Part shown: piece by piece, positions 1-6,019 of the stretch
Layout of the letters: each line of letters opens with the position of its first letter
How positions within the stretch are numbered: position 1 is the first letter of the stretch
Origin: Eubacteriales Family XIII. Incertae Sedis bacterium
GTDB taxonomy: Bacteria; Bacillota_A; Clostridia; Peptostreptococcales; Anaerovoracaceae
Assembly: GCA_031280075.1 (NCBI GenBank)
Contig: JAITHG010000315.1
Location: 1 to 6,502, forward strand
Length of the DNA stretch: 6,502 bases
Direction: 5' to 3'
Position numbers and translations under genes: made by a program
The notes under the pieces: generated by a model
Told to the model about the DNA's origin: nothing
The model's input: the letters and a program-made list of their open reading frames with translations, nothing else
Databases searched by the model: none

Positions 1-805
1 CCGGCGTGAAACCAAGCTCGGCAAAACGCGGGATGAAGAAGCCGGGGTATACGACCAGGGACATGCCGCAGATGCCGAAGATGAGCATGTGCGCCCAGGC
101 CTCCTTGTGCCGGATGACGTGCAGGATGTTGATCCTGTCCACATGCTCGTCGTGCTCGAGCACCTCAGGTGGAGGTGCGACGACCGCGCCATCCGGAAAG
201 CAGCCGATGTCCTCGGGCTTCGAGCGGACGATGAACATTCCGAGGATGCCGGTGGCGGCGACGATGCAGGCGATGATCATCATGGTCGGCGTGAAGCCGA
301 TGCTCCCGGTGCCCGCCGTCAGGTACTGCGTGCTCGTCGCATTGCCGATGGGGGATATGAGGGTGACGATGCCCAGCGCCGTGCCCCGCCAGCTTCTGAA
401 CCAGTTCTTGACAAGTGAAAAGGTTGACATCAGGACACCAAGCCCGATGCCGGGGATGAGGAGCATGCCGATGCTGAATGTGGTGTAGGAGAAATGCGTC
501 GCTACGAGCATCTCGGAAAGCCCATAGAGGAAGATAGAACAGCAGAAGACGATCTTGGGACCGAACTTGATGGTGAGCCAGCCGACGATCAGCGGCACGG
601 GCAGCGCGACGAGGCGCCCGATCGCGCCGGGGTCTGTGACTTGATCCGGAGTCCAGCCGATGGATGTGAAGTATGGGATAAGTACGTTGAGCTGGTCGGT
701 GGCAAACACAGGGAAGAAATACTCCCCGATGAGCCAGAGGATAAATGCGGGAATCATGAATCGGAAGAACTTTCCGCTCCTTTGTTGTTTTTCTTCCAGT
801 GTCAT
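1..805 (-). CDS. MFS transporter, N-terminal part (runs off left edge)
   Basis: This is an integral membrane secondary transporter of the major facilitator superfamily. It begins with ATG at 805 and stays open to the window edge, giving 268 codons. Reading the minus strand, hydrophobic segments lie at about residues 14-35, 61-79, 84-102, 108-132, 141-160 and 172-193, followed by a start of the second half near 245-265. The sequence R-S-K-P-E-D-I-G at 194-201, followed by P-D-G, closes the first six-helix bundle and resembles the loop found in oxalate/formate-antiporter-like MFS proteins. A strong AGGAGG site (814-819, complement) lies 8 bases before the ATG and fixes the start. The gene follows the LysR gene in the same direction but has its own promoter candidate. 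Near a molybdenum enzyme for aromatics, it may carry a phenolic substrate or product. The substrate is inference; the MFS assignment is secure. Confidence 0.88.
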   Translation of the reverse strand, partial: MTLEEKQQRSGKFFRFMIPAFILWLIGEYFFPVFATDQLNVLIPYFTSIGWTPDQVTDPGAIGRLVALPVPLIVGWLTIKFGPKIVFCCSIFLYGLSEMLVATHFSYTTFSIGMLLIPGIGLGVLMSTFSLVKNWFRSWRGTALGIVTLISPIGNATSTQYLTAGTGSIGFTPTMMIIACIVAATGILGMFIVRSKPEDIGCFPDGAVVAPPPEVLEHDEHVDRINILHVIRHKEAWAHMLIFGICGMSLVVYPGFFIPRFAELGFTP

Positions 806-813
806 CAGAAAAA

Positions 814-819
814 CCTCCT
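814..819 (-). promoter_or_regulatory. Ribosome binding site of the MFS gene
   Basis: The minus strand reads AGGAGG, a full anti-16S match, with 8 bases to the ATG at 805. It supports this start for a reading frame that is open to the window edge. Confidence 0.85.
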
Positions 820-852
820 CTCCTTTCTATTCCTCGTTCCTGTCATAACCAA

Positions 853-891
853 GGCGGGGCGCTTGCCTGCAAGAACGCCTGCAAGCCCGCC
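853..891 (-). other. Foldable leader segment upstream of MFS
   Basis: GGCGG (853-857) can pair with CCGCC (887-891), and GCTTGC (861-866) with GCAAGC (881-886), giving an 11-bp stem with a small bulge. GCGCTTGC (859-866) can instead pair with GCAAGCGC (901-908), so two folds exclude each other. Two direct copies of GCCTGCAAG lie at 865-873 and 877-885. The segment falls within the predicted MFS mRNA leader. A regulatory role is unproven, and no known riboswitch class was recognised. Confidence 0.35.
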
Positions 892-910
892 AAGCGCTGT
901 GCAAGCGCTT
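891..910. promoter_or_regulatory. AAGCGCT repeats / LacI-family-like operator at MFS start site
   Basis: CAAGCGCT occurs twice in direct orientation, at 891-898 and 902-909, 11 bases apart (about one helical turn). AAGCGCT (892-898) and AGCGCTT (904-910) also form a perfect inverted repeat with a 5-base spacer. The core AAGCGCTT at 903-910 is itself an 8-bp palindrome and resembles the centre of LacI/GalR-family operators, including catabolite-response (cre) sites. It falls just downstream of the TATAAT, where a bound repressor would block initiation. The alternative is a hairpin at the 5' end of the transcript. Confidence 0.45.
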
Positions 911-918
911 CTACCGTC

Positions 919-946
919 ATTATATTTCCGGGAAGGGAAAAGAGAA
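919..946 (-). promoter_or_regulatory. Candidate sigma-70 promoter of the MFS gene
   Basis: The minus strand carries a perfect TATAAT at 924 down to 919. The -35 is weak: TTCTCT at 946-941 with a 16-base spacer matches TTGACA at only three positions. The predicted start lies near 912, giving a leader of about 105 bases. A good -10 with a poor -35 suggests help from an activator, which is inference. Confidence 0.5.
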
Positions 947-1012
947 TTCAGCATTTGTTGATGTGCCTTCAAGTAATGCTGGATATAAAAATGCAGAAAG
1001 CTGGCACAAAGT

Positions 1013-1034
1013 TTGCCGCGCACTGCGGCGGCAA
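1013..1034 (-). terminator. Weak hairpin after the LysR gene
   Basis: TTGCCGC (1013-1019) and GCGGCAA (1028-1034) form a perfect 7-bp stem with an 8-base loop, about 48 bases past the LysR stop. On the minus strand it is followed by ACTTTGTGCC, which is not a proper U tract. Termination would therefore be partial at best, and the call is tentative. Confidence 0.3.
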
Positions 1035-1081
1035 GGCTCAGCCATGCGATGCCCTGCCGCGCGTCTGCGGGAGACCGCCGC

Positions 1082-1984
1082 TCAGTAGACCGCCTTGTGG
1101 AACTCGCGCGCCAGCCGCTTGATGAGCAGCTTGAGCGTTGCGTCGTGCTTGCCGTTCTCGCTGAAGAGCAGCCAGACGGATTCGGACATCCCTGTCTCGT
1201 ATGCCTTGAGCCTGCGCCCCGCAGTGATGTTGACGATGTTGGAATCGACGATGATGCCATAGCCGAGCTCCGCATAGGCGAAGGCGGCAGCGCGGTCGAA
1301 TGCCCAGACGATGGATTCGGGCGTGAGCCCCCAGGTTGAGATGTCGTGTTCGATGCGCAGCCTGTGCGCAAGGCTGTCCTCCCCATCGAGGACGTCCGAG
1401 ATGAAGGGCAGGTGCATGAAATCCCCGAAGGTCGCCTGATCTGTCGCGTTCGGGTTGGAAGCGGCGACCATGAGGTAGAGGGGATGGGAGGACAGCTCCT
1501 TCTTCCCGCAATTCAGGTTGTCCGGGATGAAGCGGTCGAGGATGACGACGGCATCCACCTCATTGCGCCGGAAGTCCTCGACGAGAAGGGAGGGCGGCAC
1601 GCAGACGACATCGATGCTCAGGTCAGGCTGGATTTCTCGCATGGAGGCGATCGCATCGATGACGGGCGCGATGCTGATGAAGCTCTGGCAACCGAGGCGG
1701 ATGCGCTCAGCGTCGTCCCCCTCGATCTGCAGACGAATCTGCGCCAGCCGCTCGTCGTGCTGCCGGTACAGATCCTTGTAGAGGTTGTAATAGAGCCGTC
1801 CCGCCGCCGTCAGCCCGACGGAGCGCGTCGTCCGGATGAAGAGCTGCGTCTCCAGATCCTCCTCCAGCATGGCGATGCAGCGGCTCACCGCCTGCTGCGA
1901 CATGTACATCTGCTTCGCGGTCTTCGTGTAGCTGAGCGTCTCCGCGAGCGTCAGGAATGCCCTGATGTTGTTGTCTTGAAACAA
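1082..1984 (-). CDS. LysR-type transcriptional regulator
   Basis: A 300-residue LysR-type DNA-binding regulator, the usual length for the family. The N-terminal winged helix-turn-helix spans about residues 5-64: the sequence around A-F-L-T-L-A-E and then S-Q-Q-A-V-S-R (29-35) is the typical recognition-helix region, followed by L-E-E-D-L and L-F-I-R-T. A linker helix and a two-lobed effector-binding domain (from about residue 85) follow. I prefer the TTG start at 1984 because GGAGG (1991-1995, complement) sits 6 bases before it. The longest frame begins at GTG 2014, has only a weak upstream site, directly follows an in-frame TAG, and would add ten residues before a normal LysR N-terminus. The gene is divergent from the molybdenum enzyme operon, the classic layout for a LysR protein controlling its neighbour. 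The effector is probably an aromatic compound, by inference only. Confidence 0.92.
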   Translation of the reverse strand: MFQDNNIRAFLTLAETLSYTKTAKQMYMSQQAVSRCIAMLEEDLETQLFIRTTRSVGLTAAGRLYYNLYKDLYRQHDERLAQIRLQIEGDDAERIRLGCQSFISIAPVIDAIASMREIQPDLSIDVVCVPPSLLVEDFRRNEVDAVVILDRFIPDNLNCGKKELSSHPLYLMVAASNPNATDQATFGDFMHLPFISDVLDGEDSLAHRLRIEHDISTWGLTPESIVWAFDRAAAFAYAELGYGIIVDSNIVNITAGRRLKAYETGMSESVWLLFSENGKHDATLKLLIKRLAREFHKAVY

Positions 1985-1989
1985 AGCCG

Positions 1990-1996
1990 ACCTCCA
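1990..1996 (-). promoter_or_regulatory. Ribosome binding site that favours the TTG start of LysR
   Basis: The minus strand reads TGGAGGT. From the end of GGAGG there are 6 bases to the TTG codon at 1984. This site lies inside the longer frame from GTG 2014, which argues that the shorter start is real. Confidence 0.65.
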
Positions 1997-2055
1997 GGCA
2001 TCTTCTGCTGTCACCTATACCGATTTGGCTTGACCCGTCCAAGGGCAATAAAATC

Positions 2056-2061
2056 ATTTTA
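2056..2061 (-). promoter_or_regulatory. Candidate -10 box of the LysR gene
   Basis: The minus strand reads TAAAAT, five of six matches to TATAAT. No good -35 is seen at 16-18 bases; the nearest is TTACAT at 19 bases, which is an arm of the inverted repeat at 2081-2098. A regulator bound there would overlap the promoter, as in LysR autoregulation. Tentative. Confidence 0.35.
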
Positions 2062-2080
2062 GCACGGGCTGCCGGTTATG

Positions 2081-2098
2081 ATGTAATTATTCTTACAT
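2081..2098. promoter_or_regulatory. Inverted repeat 1, ATGTAA-N6-TTACAT
   Basis: A perfect 6-bp inverted repeat with a 6-base spacer (TTATTC). The core TGTAA-N6-TTACA has the architecture of dimeric regulator sites such as those of the CRP/FNR superfamily. It is paired with a second repeat of the same geometry 23 bases to the right, centre to centre. The bound protein is unknown; the LysR product and a CRP/FNR-type redox regulator are both possible. Confidence 0.5.
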
Positions 2099-2103
2099 AT
2101 GAT

Positions 2104-2121
2104 ATGTTGTCGTGCCAACAT
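2104..2121. promoter_or_regulatory. Inverted repeat 2, ATGTTG-N6-CAACAT
   Basis: A perfect 6-bp inverted repeat with a 6-base spacer (TCGTGC). It shares ATGT...ACAT ends and spacer length with the repeat at 2081-2098. Equal arm and spacer lengths in two unequal sequences suggest two sites for one dimeric protein, about two helical turns apart. Confidence 0.5.
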
Positions 2122-2348
2122 TTCATGGGAGAGGGCATTTTTTCGGATTTACACAAATTTGTAGTTAATACGCACTTGTGCGCCTTATTTACCAGCGTTT
2201 GTTGTGTTTCTGCCGCTCCCGATCACCAATATGCCCCACCCTTGTGGTAAGATAGCGTTACTGAGTCAGGCGCATTCGCGCTGATCAATTGGATGAGAAG
2301 GGGGCTCGCACCGCAGAGACATCGCGGTCGGCGGGATTCTAGTGGAAT

Positions 2349-2354
2349 GGAGGT
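2349..2354 (+). promoter_or_regulatory. Ribosome binding site that decides the large-subunit start
   Basis: GGAGGT lies 8 bases before the GTG at 2363. It sits inside the longer frame that would begin at GTG 2342, so the downstream GTG is the better start. Confidence 0.7.
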
Positions 2355-2362
2355 TGGAGCAA

Positions 2363-5107
2363 GTGGCGACAAAACCGATTGATATCAAAACCGACAGGCG
2401 TGTCATCAAGGCAGCGGGGCTGCAGGGACCCATCAGCGGACCGCCCACCTGGGTCGATTCGGACAAGGACGGCAAGGTCATCCGCGTCAGGCCCTTCCAT
2501 TACGATGAGATCATAGACTGGGAGAAGAAAAGACCGTGGAAACTCGAAGCGCGCGGCAGCGTGTTCGAGCCGCCGAAGCGCACGGTGCACGGCGCGTTCT
2601 ACCTCGGCTACAAGAAGCGCGTCTATTCGCCAAACCGCGTGAAGTACCCGTTGAAGCGCGTGGACTGGGATCCCGCCGGGGAGCGCAACCCGCAAAATCG
2701 TGGCAAGAGCGGCTACGTGCGCATCAGCTGGGACGAGGCGACGCAGCTCATCGCGGACGAGCTTCTGCGCGTGAAGGAGAAGTACGGCATGTCCGCTGTG
2801 CTCTCGGAGGCAGACATGCACGGCGAGGGCAAGCACGTCGCGCCGAGCCACGGCTGCGCAAACCGTCTGCTGTCCCTGCTCGGCGGCTATACGATCCAGA
2901 TGCGCAATATGGACAGCTGGGAAGGCTGGGCGTGGGGCTCGAAGAATGTCTGGGGCGGGGAGCCGGTGGGCGAGATGGAGCCGGCCGGGAACCTCTGGCC
3001 GGACATCGCGGAGCACTGCGATGCCCTGCTGTTCTGGGCGGGCGATCCTGAAGTCACGCCGATGGGCTTCGACGGCTATATGGCGAGCCGGTTGAGCCAG
3101 TGGCTGCACAACATCGGCATCAAGTTCATCTACGTGGACCCGGCACTGAACTACTCCGGCTGCTACCTCGCGGACAAGTGGATCCCCGTTCTGCCCAACA
3201 CGGACGCGGCGCTCTACCTTGCGGTCGCCTACGTGTGGCTCATGGAGGGGACTTACGAGAAAGAATACGTCGAGACGCACGCCGTCGGCGCGGAGGAATT
3301 CTTCCGTTATGTGCGCGGCGAGGTCGATGGCGAGGCGAAGACACCGAAGTGGGCAGCGGAAAAATGCGGTGTTCCGGAGTATACCATCAAGGCGCTTGCC
3401 CGCTACTGGGGCAAGAAGGTCATCAGCGTCACCATCGGGAACGGGGGACCGGGCATCCGCGGACCGTTTTCCAGCGAACCGGCGCGCCTGCAGTCCATCC
3501 TGCTCGGCATGCGCGGGCTGGGCGGTCCCGGCGTGCATCAGGTCAAATGGCTGGAATGGGGCATCTTTTCGAAAAACCTCCCCTTGCCCTACCAGGGGGA
3601 GACCGACCCGAAGATCCCGAATCGCGCCCATGCCGTGCCCCCGCCCGGCACGTCCGAAGCCTTCGCGATGGAGGACATGGAGGGGCGCATCAAGGACATC
3701 GAGGCGCGCATGCTCGCCTTGGGCGAGGGCATCGACCGTGAAAAGCTGGTCGCCGACCTCGACATGCTGCGCGAACTGACAAAGCCTTCGGAGATCCCGC
3801 CTGCCCAGTCCATCCCCAAGTGCATGGTGCACGATGCCATCTTGGACGGGCATGTGGAATGGTACGGTCTTAGGACTTTCTGCGGACCCGACTTCGAGCA
3901 GTGGGAGAAGCACGAGTTTCCGGCGCAGGGCTGCTCCGAACTCCACATGGTCTGGACGGACTCCCCCTGCATGGTGACTTGCTGGAACGATGGCTTCCGC
4001 TTCGTGAAGGCGCTGCGCAGCGAGAAGATCGAGTGCGTCGTGGCACAGCATCCCTGGCTCGAGAACGACTGCTACCTCGCGGACATCATCCTGCCCGTCG
4101 CGACGAAGTTCGAGATGGAGGACATCTGCGAGGACTTCAACGGCGGCATCTTCGAGTCGGTCTTCCGCGAGGGGCAGGCGTGCCCGCCCGTCGGCGAGTC
4201 GAAGCACGACTTCGATTGTGTGGCAGAGGTCGCCCGGAAGCTCGGCGACGATTATTACAAGGCATACACGAACGACGAACTGCCGCTCGAGCGTCTGATC
4301 GAGCTGTTCTGGCTCTGCAGCAATGTGTCGCACCTCGACCGGGAGGACGAGTTCCACAGCAAGGGCATCTTTGTCATCCCGCCCGTGGAGGGCATCGAGA
4401 AACTGCCTGCCGGACTGCGTGAATTCTACGAGGATCCGGGAAAGAGCCCGCTCTCGACGCCGACCGGCAAGCTGGAATTCACGTCGACGAAGATCAAGGA
4501 GCACTTCCCGGACGACGAGGAAAGGCCTCCTTACCCGAAGTGGATCGAGAAGAGCGATCTGCACGACGAGCGCCTAGGCGGCGAGCGCGCGAAGACCTAC
4601 CCGCTGCTCTGCATGTCCAACCACGGGCGCTGGCGCTTCCACGCCCAGCTCGACGACCACACGTGGAACCGCGAGGTCAGCCTCATGAAGATGCGGGCGG
4701 CGGACGGCTACCAATACGAGTCCGCTTGGATCAATCCGCGCACGGCGGCGGCGAAGGGCATTGCGCACGGAGATGTCATCAAGGTGTTCAACGAGCGCGG
4801 CATCGTGCTCTGCGCCGCCTTCCTGACGGAGCGGCTCATGGAGGACGTGGTATACGTAGACCACGGCTCGCGCTTCGACCCCATCGATCCGGAGAGCGTG
4901 GATCGCGGCGGTGCGATCAACCTGATCACGCCGACCGCCATCATTTCGAAGACAGCCACCGGCATGGTCGTCAGCGGCTTCCTCGTGGACGTGGCAAAGG
5001 TTCAGGACGCGGAGATGGCAGAGTGGAAGAAGAAATTCCCGGAGGCGTTCGCCCGCAAGGTGGACGAGGATGCCGGGGTGTGCCTAGAGGGCTGGCTGCA
5101 AGGATGA
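2363..5107 (+). CDS. Pyrogallol transhydroxylase-like molybdopterin oxidoreductase, large subunit
   Basis: A 914-residue DMSO-reductase-family enzyme that binds a bis-molybdopterin guanine dinucleotide cofactor. It most resembles the alpha subunit of Pelobacter pyrogallol-phloroglucinol transhydroxylase (875 residues). Numbering from GTG 2363: there is no Tat signal and no cysteine before C165, so the N-terminal [4Fe-4S] site of most relatives is absent, as in transhydroxylase. D184-S185 in N-M-D-S-W, H153 and Y410 lie at spacings close to the Asp174-Ser175, His144 and Tyr404 that I recall from the transhydroxylase structure (Ser as Mo ligand, the others near the substrate). The cofactor-binding domains span about 110-640. 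The C-terminal dinucleotide-binding domain (about 745-870) contains I-N-P-R-T-A-A-A-K-G. A charged helical segment at about 433-477 may be an insertion. The Fe-S partner follows 61 bases downstream. A catechol dehydroxylase is the main alternative; the family is certain and the substrate is not. Confidence 0.9.
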   Translation: MATKPIDIKTDRRVIKAAGLQGPISGPPTWVDSDKDGKVIRVRPFHYDEIIDWEKKRPWKLEARGSVFEPPKRTVHGAFYLGYKKRVYSPNRVKYPLKRVDWDPAGERNPQNRGKSGYVRISWDEATQLIADELLRVKEKYGMSAVLSEADMHGEGKHVAPSHGCANRLLSLLGGYTIQMRNMDSWEGWAWGSKNVWGGEPVGEMEPAGNLWPDIAEHCDALLFWAGDPEVTPMGFDGYMASRLSQWLHNIGIKFIYVDPALNYSGCYLADKWIPVLPNTDAALYLAVAYVWLMEGTYEKEYVETHAVGAEEFFRYVRGEVDGEAKTPKWAAEKCGVPEYTIKALARYWGKKVISVTIGNGGPGIRGPFSSEPARLQSILLGMRGLGGPGVHQVKWLEWGIFSKNLPLPYQGETDPKIPNRAHAVPPPGTSEAFAMEDMEGRIKDIEARMLALGEGIDREKLVADLDMLRELTKPSEIPPAQSIPKCMVHDAILDGHVEWYGLRTFCGPDFEQWEKHEFPAQGCSELHMVWTDSPCMVTCWNDGFRFVKALRSEKIECVVAQHPWLENDCYLADIILPVATKFEMEDICEDFNGGIFESVFREGQACPPVGESKHDFDCVAEVARKLGDDYYKAYTNDELPLERLIELFWLCSNVSHLDREDEFHSKGIFVIPPVEGIEKLPAGLREFYEDPGKSPLSTPTGKLEFTSTKIKEHFPDDEERPPYPKWIEKSDLHDERLGGERAKTYPLLCMSNHGRWRFHAQLDDHTWNREVSLMKMRAADGYQYESAWINPRTAAAKGIAHGDVIKVFNERGIVLCAAFLTERLMEDVVYVDHGSRFDPIDPESVDRGGAINLITPTAIISKTATGMVVSGFLVDVAKVQDAEMAEWKKKFPEAFARKVDEDAGVCLEGWLQG

Positions 5108-5154
5108 TGGCGACATAGGCAGGATGCACTGGGCTTGACAGCAAGGAAATGGAT

Positions 5155-5160
5155 GGAGGA
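5155..5160 (+). promoter_or_regulatory. Ribosome binding site of the small subunit
   Basis: GGAGGA with 8 bases to the ATG at 5169. The 61-base gap after the large-subunit stop holds no evident terminator, supporting translation of both subunits from one transcript. Confidence 0.75.
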
Positions 5161-5168
5161 ACGGAAAC

Positions 5169-5981
5169 ATGGCAAAGGTTTTTACAGTAGATGTGTCAAG
5201 GTGCAATGGCTGCTACACCTGTCAGATTGTCTGCAAGGACGAGCACGTGGACAACGACTGGACTCCCTACGCGAAGCCCCAGCCGGAGACGGGGCAGTTT
5301 TGGGTGAAGCTGCGCGAGACTGTCCGCGGCTCGGTGCCGAAGGTGAAGTCGCACTACATCCCGGAGTACTGCAACCACTGCGGGAAGCCCGCCTGCCTCG
5401 CGGCATGCAGCGTGGGCGCGATCGAAAAACGCCCGGACGGGCTGGTGCTGATCGACCCGGAGACGTGCACGGGCTGCGATGCCTGCGTGGATGCCTGCCC
5501 TTATGGTGCGATCTATAAAAATGAAACGCTTGGCATCTGCCAGAAGTGCACAGGCTGTGCCCACCTGCTCGACGCGGGCGAAAAACTCCCGCGCTGCGTG
5601 GAGGCATGCCCGACGGATGCCCTCTGCTTCGGCGAAGAGGCAGACCTGCAGGACTTCCTCGTCGGCGCGACGGTGCGGCAGCCCGAGACAGGGCTCGCCC
5701 CGAAGGTCTATTACCGCAACATCCCCGGCGAGTTCATCGCAGGCACGCTCTTCGACCCGGAAGAGATGGAAGTCGTCATCGGTGCCCGCGTCCGCGCCAC
5801 GAACGGCGGCAAGACGTGGGAGGCTGTGACGGACGACTTCGGCGACTTCTGGATCAAGGATCTCGCGCCGGGCAAGTACGACGTGGTGGTCGAGGCGAAA
5901 GGCTTCGCGTACAAGACGTTCAAGGAGGTGGATGCGACCGAGAGCTGCAATCTTGGGGATATCGCGCTGGTGCGGGCGTAG
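5169..5981 (+). CDS. Pyrogallol transhydroxylase-like Fe-S small subunit with C-terminal barrel domain
   Basis: A 270-residue iron-sulfur electron-transfer subunit, almost the length of the transhydroxylase beta subunit (274). It has four cysteine groups: C12-x2-C15-x2-C18-x3-C22; C68-x2-C71-x4-C76-x3-C80; C100-x2-C103-x2-C106-x3-C110; and C124-x2-C127 with C143-x3-C147. C130 and C153 are extra. By analogy with DmsB-type proteins, these 16 cysteines could hold four [4Fe-4S] clusters. Residues about 187-270 form a beta-rich transthyretin/Ig-like domain, with G-A-R-V-R-A, D-D-F-G-D-F and L-A-P-G-K-Y-D-V-V-V. This domain is typical of transhydroxylase beta subunits and unusual for DmsB-like proteins. 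There is no signal peptide, so the heterodimer should be cytosolic. It follows the large subunit in an operon. The family assignment is strong; whether the clusters serve net electron transfer depends on the reaction. Confidence 0.92.
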   Translation: MAKVFTVDVSRCNGCYTCQIVCKDEHVDNDWTPYAKPQPETGQFWVKLRETVRGSVPKVKSHYIPEYCNHCGKPACLAACSVGAIEKRPDGLVLIDPETCTGCDACVDACPYGAIYKNETLGICQKCTGCAHLLDAGEKLPRCVEACPTDALCFGEEADLQDFLVGATVRQPETGLAPKVYYRNIPGEFIAGTLFDPEEMEVVIGARVRATNGGKTWEAVTDDFGDFWIKDLAPGKYDVVVEAKGFAYKTFKEVDATESCNLGDIALVRA

Positions 5982-6019
5982 GGGCAACGATAACGAAGCC
6001 CCCCCCCACATCACAGGCA
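5982..6019. other. Short convergent intergenic gap with a run of nine C
   Basis: The enzyme operon and the Fic gene converge with only 38 bases between stops. GGGGC (5981-5985) can pair with GCCCC (5998-6002) across a 12-base loop, but no T run follows on either strand, so I do not call a terminator. Nine C bases in a row occupy 5999-6007. Confidence 0.4.

Larger units (their letters stand above)
806..1081. other. Intergenic region between LysR and MFS genes
   Basis: No convincing gene lies in these 276 bases. Seen from the minus strand, it holds in order: a 7-bp hairpin after the LysR stop (1013-1034), an AT-rich stretch (about 919-1000) with a perfect TATAAT, AAGCGCT repeats (891-910), a GC-rich foldable segment (853-891), and the MFS ribosome binding site. 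The layout suggests that the transporter is transcribed from its own promoter here rather than only by readthrough from the regulator gene. Confidence 0.7.
1985..2362. promoter_or_regulatory. Divergent regulatory region between LysR and the Mo-enzyme operon
   Basis: These 378 bases are AT-rich in the middle and hold no convincing gene. They contain a -10 candidate for the LysR gene (2056-2061), two inverted repeats of the same design (2081-2098 and 2104-2121), two shorter palindromes (2153-2162 and 2171-2182) and a small hairpin, ACCGC/GCGGT (2310-2314 and 2324-2328), ahead of the enzyme gene. TATAAT-like TATGAT occurs on the plus strand at 2077-2082 and 2098-2103 without a good -35 partner. 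I could not assign a sigma-70 promoter for the enzyme operon, which fits dependence on an activator. Confidence 0.7.

Noticed and set aside
853..910. CRISPR or tandem-repeat array suggested by the repeated GCCTGCAAG and CAAGCGCT units
   Set aside because: Only two copies of each short unit exist, without regular repeat-spacer alternation. They are better explained as operator half-sites or leader stems.
6..961. Plus-strand open frames opposite the MFS gene
   Set aside because: The minus strand encodes a clear transporter with regular hydrophobic segments and a strong ribosome binding site. The plus-strand products show no domain and have skewed M/R/P composition.
2342..2362. The longer large-subunit start at GTG 2342
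   Set aside because: Its upstream sequence is a poor ribosome binding site, and the good GGAGGT at 2349-2354 lies inside it, pointing to GTG 2363.
2293..2382. A 29-residue open frame starting with ATG and overlapping the large-subunit start
   Set aside because: No ribosome binding site precedes it, its arginine-rich product resembles nothing known, and it overlaps the supported GTG start at 2363 in another frame.
2339..4564. A 741-codon open frame on the minus strand opposite the large-subunit gene
   Set aside because: Its product is rich in R, A, H, L and D with no recognisable family, and it is the antisense of a well-supported molybdoenzyme gene in GC-rich DNA. This is a codon-bias shadow.
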